Source: HTCC5015 sp051747425 (lineage in GTDB: Bacteria; Pseudomonadota; Gammaproteobacteria; HTCC5015). Taken from it: a stretch of DNA of 19,457 bases. Both the position numbers and the translations under genes were made by a program. The notes under the pieces are model-generated. The model had not been told where the DNA came from, ran no database searches, and worked only from the letters and a program-made list of their open reading frames with translations. The stretch covers positions 1 through 19,457 of the forward strand of contig JBNJGD010000028.1 in NCBI GenBank assembly GCA_051747425.1, read 5' to 3'. Below, one piece after another: positions 1 to 6,249 of the stretch. The stretch's first letter is position 1; each line of letters starts with the position of its first letter.

Positions 1-108
1 CGTGGTGTCTTGGCTGTTAATGCGCATCCAGTGAATCCTCGTCGATAAAAGCTCATTAGTATTTTTATCAACGAATTACTGAACACATACAGCGATGACA
101 GCCGCACT

Positions 109-136
109 AAAAAGTCCGCCATTTGGCGGGCTTTTT
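109..136 (-). terminator. Rho-independent terminator of the acyltransferase/SDR/DUF2505 operon
   Basis: An inverted repeat, GTCCGCC / GGCGGGC with one G-T wobble, closes on an ATTT loop and is flanked by A-run and T-run (109-113 and 132-136). Read on the minus strand it gives a GC stem followed by TTTTT. It begins 22 bases past the stop codon of the DUF2505 gene, the right place to end that operon. The remaining bases 1-108 hold no gene that I can support. Confidence 0.8.
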
Positions 137-157
137 GATTGGGGCAAACGCCCGGGG

Positions 158-652
158 TTAACCGGCCAGGTAACCCTTGATCCACTCGTGTTCCTTGTCC
201 ATGGATTTTTTGGAGTCGCCGCTGACGAACTCCTCGGCTTTGCGGCCGATCAGGGGGATGGCGCAGCTGATGGTGAGCTCGATGTCGTTGAGGCTGCCGT
301 CACCGTCGGGCTGAACCACCATGTGGCCCTTTATATCCACGGGAAGGCCGGTGATATGGACGCTGAAGTGGCAGTCGTAGACGCCATCGCCCTTGCTCAC
401 CCAGGTCTCTTTTTGTTCCACATGGTTCCACTCCTTGGCGAACTTGGCCAGGGCGCCGGGAACATCGGCGCGGACCTCGCGCTCGGTGCGAACGGTGTAC
501 TCGCCGTTTTTCTCACTGCATTCGCGGACTTTGACATCCCGGGCGTCGACACCTTCGTAGCGCTGCACGATGGCGTCCTTGTCGATATAGACCTGAATCA
601 GGGCTTCCGCGTCCTGGGGGTATTTATGAACTTCGTGAAGTACTTGTGTCAT
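158..652 (-). CDS. DUF2505 family protein (START/SRPBCC-like lipid-binding fold)
   Basis: A 164-residue protein without signal peptide or membrane segment. Its length and pattern (an N-terminal helix-strand start reading MTQVLHEVHKYP, central alternating strands, and a closing helix ending KEHEWIKGYLAG) match the DUF2505 family, which belongs to the START/SRPBCC helix-grip fold. Proteins of that fold hold hydrophobic ligands, but no ligand is known to me for DUF2505. It is the last gene of a three-gene operon. Its ATG overlaps the stop codon of the SDR gene by one base (TAATG), so translation is probably coupled. Sitting with an acyltransferase and an SDR protein suggests a role with a lipid or lipid-like substrate; this is inference from context. 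A terminator follows at 109-136. Confidence 0.8.
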   Translation of the reverse strand: MTQVLHEVHKYPQDAEALIQVYIDKDAIVQRYEGVDARDVKVRECSEKNGEYTVRTEREVRADVPGALAKFAKEWNHVEQKETWVSKGDGVYDCHFSVHITGLPVDIKGHMVVQPDGDGSLNDIELTISCAIPLIGRKAEEFVSGDSKKSMDKEHEWIKGYLAG

Positions 653-1602
653 TACTTTAAGAGCTCTTTTTGCTGTCGGTAATAGGTGAAAATGTCCTGA
701 TAGCTGCGCTGGGGCTTGAATTTGAAGGTCTTTTCAAACAGCGAGCCGTCGATCACCACCGGGTATTTGAAGTAGTTGATCAGGTAGCTGGGGAAGGCGC
801 GCCAGCCCATCAGCTTGCTGATGGTCAGGGGCAGTGCCGGCGGAATCGAGGGCAGGGGCATGCGCTTGCAGCCGCTGGCCCTGAGGGCGTCCTGGTAGGC
901 GATGTAGTCGTCCGGTGCCACATTGTAGACGCCCGGCTTGTTGCCCCGGTAGGCGGCGGCAATGGCGTCGCCCATGTCGTCGACATGGATAAACTGCATC
1001 ATCGGCGAAAAGCCGGCCAGCACCGGCGCCCGATGGCTGGAGAGCAGGGTACTCATGCTGTTGCGCACCCCCGGCCCGGCGATGTGGCAGGGCCGCAAAA
1101 TGGTGATGTTGAGGTCGGGGTACTTGTAGAGATAGATGTTGGCCAGGTTCTCCAGCTCCACGGCGTCGACCAGGTCGAGCGTCAGCTCGGCGGCCTTGAG
1201 CGGGGTGTGTTCGTCGAGCAGGGCCGGGTTGTAGGCGTCGGCGCCGTAGACGAAGAAGGTCGACATCACCAGCACCTGCTTGACGCCGTACTTGCGGCAG
1301 CGCTCGAACAGGCGCTGGGTGCCGATGACATTGGTGTTGTAGCGGCTGCGGCGGTTGGAGCTGTGCGTGCCCACCCGGCCCATGTGGATGACGCCGTCGA
1401 TCTTGTGGTTGCGGAAGATGTCCTCAAAGCCGCGCTTGGTGATGTCCACCAGATAGCTGGGAATGTCCTTGCCCAGCTTGATCTGGCGGCGGAAGTCGAC
1501 GGCCACTATGTCGTAGTCCCCCTGGAGGGTGGTGATGACCTTTTTGGCGGTGGCGCCGCCGGCGCCGGTCACGAGGATGGTGGGTTTCTTCTTCTCGGCC
1601 AT
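652..1602 (-). CDS. NAD(P)-dependent epimerase/dehydratase-like protein (extended SDR family)
   Basis: A 316-residue protein with a Rossmann fold. The N-terminal glycine-rich nucleotide loop TGAGGATA lies at residues 12-19 and the family landmarks DITKR, MSTFFVYG (113-120) and LRPCHIAGPG (169-178) follow in order, as in UDP-sugar epimerase-like extended SDRs. The Tyr-x-x-x-Lys catalytic pair expected about 30 residues after the Ser/Thr strand is not visible: that place reads LDLVDAVELENLAN (142-155). It may therefore have lost ordinary SDR oxidoreductase chemistry or use another residue. It lies two bases after the acyltransferase stop codon and overlaps the DUF2505 start by one base, so all three are probably made together. 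The substrate cannot be told from sequence. Confidence 0.85.
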   Translation of the reverse strand: MAEKKKPTILVTGAGGATAKKVITTLQGDYDIVAVDFRRQIKLGKDIPSYLVDITKRGFEDIFRNHKIDGVIHMGRVGTHSSNRRSRYNTNVIGTQRLFERCRKYGVKQVLVMSTFFVYGADAYNPALLDEHTPLKAAELTLDLVDAVELENLANIYLYKYPDLNITILRPCHIAGPGVRNSMSTLLSSHRAPVLAGFSPMMQFIHVDDMGDAIAAAYRGNKPGVYNVAPDDYIAYQDALRASGCKRMPLPSIPPALPLTISKLMGWRAFPSYLINYFKYPVVIDGSLFEKTFKFKPQRSYQDIFTYYRQQKELLK

Positions 1603-1604
1603 GA

Positions 1605-2417
1605 TCAGTACACGCTCTCTCGTTGGCTCAAACCTTCGGCGATCAGTTCGCGAATCTTGTCCTTGACCAGCTCCACTTTCTGGACGATCTCCTCTTCGGT
1701 ATCAGCGCCTTCAAAACAAATGGGCTCACCGAAGTGGATGCTCACCCTCGCGGGCAGGGGAATGGGGGTGGTGACCGGGGCGTAGGGAATGCCCAGCATT
1801 TTGGCCAGGGGCTTGATGTTGTAGATGGCGGGCATGGTCTCTTCGCAGCCGATGATGCCCGCCGGCACAATGGGCGTTTTGTGATTGATGGCCAAGTGCA
1901 TGAAGCCGCTGCCAAAGCGCTGCAACTGGTAGCGCTGTTCGTACATTTTACCCGAGCCGCGAATGCCCTCGGGGAAGACGATAACGGCCTCGCCGTTGTC
2001 GAGCATGCGGGCGCAGTTGAGGGGGTCACCGATCACCGCGCCGATGGCGTTCAACATGTTGCCGAGAAAGGGCACGGTGGGGAAAAAGCGCTCGATCATG
2101 GCCCGGGCCGCGCGGGGTTCCTTTTTGCGGGTGGCGATGGCGTAGCCGGCGAGCAGGCCGTCGAGTGGCAGCTGGCCGCTGTGGTTGGGGATGATCAGCA
2201 CCGGGCCTTCGGCGGGCACATTGTCGACACCGTAGGCCTTGACCCGGAAGTAGTCTTCGTAGAGTGGTCGGATCAGGGCCAGTGCGACTTTTGCCGACTC
2301 GCTGTTAAAGCCCCAGGCGTCATAGCCAAAGCTGCCCACCACCTTCTTGAACTGGTTGACCTGGCGGTCGATCTCGCTGGTGACGAGAGTCTTTTTGAGA
2401 AAACCCCTGACGCTCAT
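1605..2417 (-). CDS. PlsC-type lysophospholipid acyltransferase family protein
   Basis: A 270-residue acyltransferase of the glycerolipid (PlsC/LPLAT) superfamily, which moves an acyl chain to a lysolipid or related acceptor at the inner face of the cytoplasmic membrane. The catalytic His block is NHSGQLPLD at residues 78-86, so the His-Asp spacing is six residues rather than the usual four; this NHxGxLPxD form belongs to a recognised subgroup. The second block FPEGIRGSG (148-156) and the PIVPAGIIG strand (about 182-190) are present. There is no clear transmembrane helix, so it is probably peripheral. It is the first gene of the operon with the SDR and DUF2505 genes. The ribosome binding site ahead of the ATG is weak (GGAACC). 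The exact acceptor is unknown, so it should not be equated with PlsC itself. Confidence 0.85.
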   Translation of the reverse strand: MSVRGFLKKTLVTSEIDRQVNQFKKVVGSFGYDAWGFNSESAKVALALIRPLYEDYFRVKAYGVDNVPAEGPVLIIPNHSGQLPLDGLLAGYAIATRKKEPRAARAMIERFFPTVPFLGNMLNAIGAVIGDPLNCARMLDNGEAVIVFPEGIRGSGKMYEQRYQLQRFGSGFMHLAINHKTPIVPAGIIGCEETMPAIYNIKPLAKMLGIPYAPVTTPIPLPARVSIHFGEPICFEGADTEEEIVQKVELVKDKIRELIAEGLSQRESVY

Positions 2418-2509
2418 TATTCTGGTTCCATGTTGGTCTTCGTGTACAGGCTAGGCTGTTTGTGTTTCAGGCGCCCCGTTGGTTCCCCGCGCCGTGCGAT
2501 GGCTCAGAG

Positions 2510-2539
2510 TTTACAGATGCACCGGGGCGTTTCAATCAA
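2510..2539 (-). promoter_or_regulatory. Possible promoter of the acyltransferase operon
   Basis: On the minus strand TTGATT (2539-2534) stands 18 bases before TGTAAA (2515-2510), each matching four of six consensus sigma-70 positions. It lies in the 141-base gap between the DUF7931 and acyltransferase genes, about 90 bases upstream of the acyltransferase start. This is the best pair I could see in the gap, but it is weak. Confidence 0.3.
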
Positions 2540-2558
2540 CCCCATGCAGATTTGGTGC

Positions 2559-3080
2559 CTAAATCCGCAATTGGCGGAAATTAGGATCCTGACGGGAATT
2601 GTGCCACATATTTTCGAATTCCTGAGTCAGCGTTTTGCACAAATTCGGGTCGCCAAAGTCGGCGATGCCCCGATACAGGTCGCCCTGGGGTCGATAGAGG
2701 CTGGCGCGCTGGTCAAACAGGGCCATGCTCTCGCTGTAGGCGCTGAAGTCATCGCCGATGATGCGCACTTCGATATAGCTGCTCAGGCGCTGGGCCAGGC
2801 GGTGCACGGCGTGGTGCTGGCGCACGGCGTCGCGCGTGTCGTGGACGAGAAAGCGGATGTCGCTGTGGCGCCCGGCGGTGGCGAGCTTGAACAGGGCGTC
2901 GCTGAAGGCGTCGCGGTCAAACAGCAGACGATCCAGGTCGCGACCGGCGAACCAGAAATGGCGGCGGCACTGCCCGAGCATGTGGTCCAGGACCAGGGTG
3001 CAGTCCTGGGTGTCGGCGAGTTCAAAACGGGCCGCCTGGCCAATCTCGGCGGCGGCGAGCTCACTCAACTCAACAGTCAT
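2559..3080 (-). CDS. DUF7931 family protein of unknown function
   Basis: A 173-residue soluble protein. Its pattern of strands and conserved blocks (DLDRLLFDRDAF at about 48-59, RFLVHDTRDAV at about 76-86, IEVRIIGDDF at about 102-111, and an end reading DPNFRQLRI) resembles the uncharacterised protein that follows a GNAT acetyltransferase in pseudomonad purB regions, now called DUF7931. The alternation of a short acidic strand with a His-Asp-rich helix recalls a degenerate phospholipase D-like fold, but no HKD motif is present, so this is only a guess. Its ATG overlaps the GNAT stop codon by four bases (ATGA), which indicates translational coupling. It ends the purB-roxA-GNAT unit. No function is assigned. 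Confidence 0.75.
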   Translation of the reverse strand: MTVELSELAAAEIGQAARFELADTQDCTLVLDHMLGQCRRHFWFAGRDLDRLLFDRDAFSDALFKLATAGRHSDIRFLVHDTRDAVRQHHAVHRLAQRLSSYIEVRIIGDDFSAYSESMALFDQRASLYRPQGDLYRGIADFGDPNLCKTLTQEFENMWHNSRQDPNFRQLRI

Positions 3081-3505
3081 AGATCCAGTCTCATTTTTTG
3101 GTGGGGTATATCGACTTCATCAAAGGGCTCGCCCTCGGCGACAAAGCCGAAGCGTTGGTAGAACGGGGCGGCGGTGACCTGGGCGTGCAGGTTGACTGAG
3201 GGCAGGCCACGCTCGCGGGCGGCGTGGAGCAGGGCCTCGAGTACGGCGGTGCCGATGCTCTTGCCCCGGTGTTCCGGGAGCACGGCCATGCGGCCGATTT
3301 TGGGTTCCCGGGTCAGGCGGCCGGTGGCGACGACCTCGCCGTCGATGACCACCAGGGCGTGAACGGCAAAGTCGTCGTGGCGGTCCCACTCCTCGCTTTC
3401 GGGCACGCCCTGCTCGTCGATAAAGACGCGTCGGCGCACCTGTTCGGCCAGCGGTTTGACCTGGCTCCAGTCGAGCAGTTGTACGGGGATCTCGCTGTCA
3501 CTCAT
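3077..3505 (-). CDS. GNAT family N-acetyltransferase
   Basis: A 142-residue single-domain GNAT protein that should transfer an acetyl group from acetyl-CoA to an unknown amine. The N-terminal VFIDEQGVPESEEWD, the strand GRMAVLPEHRGKSIG (acetyl-CoA pyrophosphate loop), and FYQRFGF near the C-terminus are the standard landmarks. The loop reads RGKSIG, with Ser where the RxxGxG consensus has Gly. The start is set at MSDSEIP because it forms an eight-base overlap (ATGAGTGA) with the roxA stop and has a GAGGAG-like ribosome binding site inside the roxA tail; an in-frame ATG 18 bases upstream (3523) is less likely. Its coupling to roxA makes a link to ribosome or protein modification conceivable, but no substrate can be named. 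Confidence 0.88.
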   Translation of the reverse strand: MSDSEIPVQLLDWSQVKPLAEQVRRRVFIDEQGVPESEEWDRHDDFAVHALVVIDGEVVATGRLTREPKIGRMAVLPEHRGKSIGTAVLEALLHAARERGLPSVNLHAQVTAAPFYQRFGFVAEGEPFDEVDIPHQKMRLDL

Positions 3506-4721
3506 CCTCGCTCTCCTCGTCACCCACCAGCTCGTCCTGCCACAGCCAGTAGCTTTGCCGGTAGCCCCAGGCCAGCCAGTCCATCAGCTCGCCGTCCGCC
3601 ACCAGAGTATCCATGTTGGCCTCGGCGGGATCAATGCGGTGGTTCAGGCATAGATCCGGCAGCAGGGGGTTGCTCAGATTGCGCGCGTGGCCGTCGATAA
3701 ACACCTGAAAGTCCGAACCGGCGCGGCTGAAATTGAGGCGGACATAGGGGTTGAGTACCAGCACGCCACCGGCCTTGAGCTCGGCGGCCAGATCGACGGC
3801 GTCGAGGGCTTCCTCCTCGGCGCGCTCGGCGACGGGAAACTCGCAGGCCTGTTGACTGACGGCGCGACCCAGCCAGCTTTGGAAGGTCTCGGGGTCGAGA
3901 TTCAGTAATTGTTCCAGTTCCCGGCGAACGCGCCCGGTGCTCTCGGCACTGAGCTCGGCGGGGTTTTCCTGTGGGGGCAGGTCGGCGTCGCTGTAGCGTT
4001 GGCTCTCGTCCAGCGAGGCGGTGACGGTATCCACCAGATCCAGGGCCAGGCTGGCCCAGCCGGGGGCGCGAAAGCCCACTGACCAGGTCATGCAGTCGTC
4101 GTCCATGGAAACGCCGTAGTGGGCGATGCCGGGGGGCAGGTAGAGCATGTCGCCGGGCTCCAGCACCCACTCTTGTGTCGGCTGAAAGTCCTGCAGCAAT
4201 TTGAGCTCGAGGCCCTCGATCACCGGCGACTCACTGCGGCGCTCCTCGATCTGCCAGCGGCGACGCCCGGCGGTTTGCAGCAAAAAGACATCGTATTCAT
4301 CGGTGTGCTTGCCCACTGAGCCGCCCTCGGGGGCGTAGCTGACCATCAGGTCGTCGATGCGCCAGTCGGGGATAAAGCGAAAGGGCTCGAGCCAGGCGGC
4401 AAAGTCGGGCAGGTGCTTTTCCACATCCGAGACCAGCAGGCTCCAGTGGCTGTCGGGCAGTTGGGCGAACTGGTCCTCGGCCAGGGGACCGTGGATGACC
4501 TTCCAGCGGTCGTCACGGTGGCTGCCCAGAATCAGGCGCGAGTGTATGCCTTCCTCCAGCGCCAGCCCGGCCAGCTCGTCGGCGGACAGGGGGTTGCCGC
4601 CGGGCTCAGTGAACTCGGGGAAGGCCCCGCGGATCAGCAGGGGCTTCTTCTGCCAGTACTCGGCCAGAAACTGCTCGGCACTCAGGCCATTTAAATGCTT
4701 TTGAGGATGGGTAAAAGGCAT
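3498..4721 (-). CDS. roxA: Ribosomal protein L16 arginine 3-hydroxylase RoxA (YcfD family, JmjC/cupin oxygenase)
   Basis: A 407-residue Fe(II)/2-oxoglutarate-dependent oxygenase. The E. coli family member YcfD hydroxylates an arginine of ribosomal protein L16. The N-terminal FLAEYWQKKPLLIRGAFP is typical of the bacterial ribosomal oxygenases. The JmjC core carries the iron-binding set His139-Thr-Asp141 (GKHTDEYDVFLLQ) and His201 (LPPGIAHYG). A C-terminal winged-helix-like part follows, with an acidic tail ending DEESEDE. The start is the ATG directly abutting the purB stop codon (TAG then ATG, no gap). The tail overlaps the GNAT start by eight bases. It is therefore co-transcribed with purB, and possibly translated by ribosomes finishing purB. 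Confidence 0.93.
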   Translation of the reverse strand: MPFTHPQKHLNGLSAEQFLAEYWQKKPLLIRGAFPEFTEPGGNPLSADELAGLALEEGIHSRLILGSHRDDRWKVIHGPLAEDQFAQLPDSHWSLLVSDVEKHLPDFAAWLEPFRFIPDWRIDDLMVSYAPEGGSVGKHTDEYDVFLLQTAGRRRWQIEERRSESPVIEGLELKLLQDFQPTQEWVLEPGDMLYLPPGIAHYGVSMDDDCMTWSVGFRAPGWASLALDLVDTVTASLDESQRYSDADLPPQENPAELSAESTGRVRRELEQLLNLDPETFQSWLGRAVSQQACEFPVAERAEEEALDAVDLAAELKAGGVLVLNPYVRLNFSRAGSDFQVFIDGHARNLSNPLLPDLCLNHRIDPAEANMDTLVADGELMDWLAWGYRQSYWLWQDELVGDEESEDE

Positions 4722-6089
4722 CTAAATGGCTTTGGCCATCTCGGCGGCGTTGCCGATGTAGAGCGCCGGAGTCAGCTCCATCAGCTCGGCCTTGGCCGTC
4801 TGCGGAATATCCAGATTGGCGACGAACTTGCGCATGCCAGCCTGATCCACGCGGTGGCCGCGGGTCAGCTCCTTGAGCTTTTCGTAGGGCTTTTCAATGC
4901 CGTAGCGACGCATCACGGTCTGGATCGGCTCGGCCAGCACTTCCCAGTTGGCGTCCAGATCGTCGGCCAGGGCCTGGGCGTTGATCTCCAGCTTGCCGAT
5001 GCCCTTGAGCGCCGCCTGCAGGGCGATCACTGTGTGGCCGGCGCCGACGCCCAGGTTGCGCAGCACGGTGGAGTCGGTGAGGTCGCGCTGCCAACGCGAG
5101 ATGGGTAGCTTGGCGGCCAGGTGGTCAAAGATCGCATTGGCCAGCCCCAGATTGCCCTCGGCGTTTTCAAAGTCGATGGGGTTGACCTTGTGAGGCATGG
5201 TCGAGGAGCCGATTTCGCCGGCCACGGTTTTCTGCTTGAAAAAGCCCAGGGCAATGTAGCCCCAGACATCCCGGCAGAAATCGATCAGCACGGTGTTGAA
5301 ACGGGCGGCGGCGTTGAACAACTCGGCGATGCAGTCGTGGGGCTCGATTTGAATGGTGTAGGGGTTCCAGACCAGGCCCAGTTCGGTGACGAACTGCTCG
5401 GCCAGCTCGGGCCAGTCGATGTCCGGGTAGGCACTCAGATGGGCGTTGAAGTTGCCCACAGCGCCGTTGATCTTGCCGGTCACTTCCACGGCGGCGATCT
5501 GCTCGCGCTGGCGGCGCAGGCGGTGGACCACATTGGCGAACTCCTTGCCCATGGTGCTCGGCGAGGCCGGCTGGCCGTGGGTGCGCGAGAGCATGGGTAC
5601 CTCGGCGTGGTCGTGGGCCTGCTCGCGCAGGGCCTCGATCAGCTGGTCGATCATGGGTAGCAGCACCTCGTCCCGGGCCTGGCTGAGCATGATGCCGTAG
5701 GAGAGGTTGTTGATGTCCTCGGAGGTGCAGGCAAAGTGGATGAACTCGGAGACGGCCTCCAGTTCGGCATTGCCGGCCACCTGTTCCTTGAGGAAGTACT
5801 CCACCGCTTTGACATCGTGGTTGGTGGTGGCCTCGATGTCCTTGACCCGCTGGGCGTGGCTCTCTTCGAAGTTGGCCACAATGCCGTCGAGCAGGGCGTT
5901 GGCCCCGTCGCTGAATTCCGGCACTTCTTCAATGCCCGGGGTGGCGGCCAGGCGCTGCAGCCAGCGCACTTCCACCGTGACCCGCGCCTTGATCAGGCCG
6001 TATTCACTGAAAATCGGGCGCAGGGCGTCGGCCTTGCCGGCGTAGCGGCCGTCGACGGGAGAGATGGCGGTCAGGGCAGAGAGGTGCAT
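4722..6089 (-). CDS. purB: Adenylosuccinate lyase PurB
   Basis: A 455-residue cytoplasmic enzyme of purine synthesis. It removes fumarate from SAICAR and from adenylosuccinate, and works as a homotetramer. Key blocks are TTNHDVKAVEYFL (88-100), LSRTHGQPASPSTMGKE with His171 (167-183), and the lyase signature SSTMPHKVNP (295-304). The positions His171 and Ser295 coincide with the catalytic residues of E. coli PurB, and the length is essentially the same. The start at MHLSALTAISPVDGRY is chosen because the family begins there; the open frame continues 63 codons upstream through the promoter and reaches the neighbouring terminator, so it is not coding. An extended -10 promoter lies 41 bases upstream. 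purB is the first gene of purB-roxA-GNAT-DUF7931. Confidence 0.97.
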   Translation of the reverse strand: MHLSALTAISPVDGRYAGKADALRPIFSEYGLIKARVTVEVRWLQRLAATPGIEEVPEFSDGANALLDGIVANFEESHAQRVKDIEATTNHDVKAVEYFLKEQVAGNAELEAVSEFIHFACTSEDINNLSYGIMLSQARDEVLLPMIDQLIEALREQAHDHAEVPMLSRTHGQPASPSTMGKEFANVVHRLRRQREQIAAVEVTGKINGAVGNFNAHLSAYPDIDWPELAEQFVTELGLVWNPYTIQIEPHDCIAELFNAAARFNTVLIDFCRDVWGYIALGFFKQKTVAGEIGSSTMPHKVNPIDFENAEGNLGLANAIFDHLAAKLPISRWQRDLTDSTVLRNLGVGAGHTVIALQAALKGIGKLEINAQALADDLDANWEVLAEPIQTVMRRYGIEKPYEKLKELTRGHRVDQAGMRKFVANLDIPQTAKAELMELTPALYIGNAAEMAKAI

Positions 6090-6129
6090 CGTCGCGTTCC
6101 AGTTGGGTGGAGTTGATAAACGGGCGCGG

Positions 6130-6138
6130 ATTATACCA
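6130..6138 (-). promoter_or_regulatory. Extended -10 promoter of purB
   Basis: Read on the minus strand the sequence is TGGTATAAT: a perfect -10 hexamer (6135-6130) preceded by the TGn extension. No good -35 is seen at the right spacing, which is tolerated in extended -10 promoters. It leaves roughly a 35-base leader before the purB ATG. I see no clear PurR operator, though I cannot rule one out. Confidence 0.7.
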
Positions 6139-6197
6139 CTGAGTGATACCTGAATCATCGCCGGGTTCAAGGTGGTGGCGCCAGTCGCTTCCGGCAT

Positions 6198-6222
6198 AAA
6201 AAAGGGCCCCTGGCGGGGCCCT
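6198..6222 (-). terminator. Rho-independent terminator of the S8 protease operon
   Basis: A perfect eight-base stem AGGGCCCC / GGGGCCCT closes on the tetraloop TGGC. On the minus strand it is followed by a run of six T (6203-6198). It starts about 27 bases after the protease stop codon at 6250. It also separates the protease from the purB promoter just downstream. Confidence 0.9.
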
Positions 6223-6249
6223 GTAATTTTTATGGGTCTGCTTTTGACT

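Noticed and set aside
1..108. Possible gene or small RNA at the left edge
   Set aside because: Only a weak GATAAAA / TTTTATC inverted repeat is visible, with no coding frame or conserved RNA feature.
2472..2529. Inverted repeat CGCCCCG / CGGGGCG as a terminator after the DUF7931 gene
   Set aside because: The arms are 44 bases apart and no T-run follows on the minus strand.
670..3161. Long open frames on the plus strand opposite the acyltransferase, SDR and DUF7931 genes (371 and 512 codons)
   Set aside because: They are antisense to well-supported genes, have Gly/Ala/Val/His-rich composition with no family likeness, and arise from GC-rich codon use.
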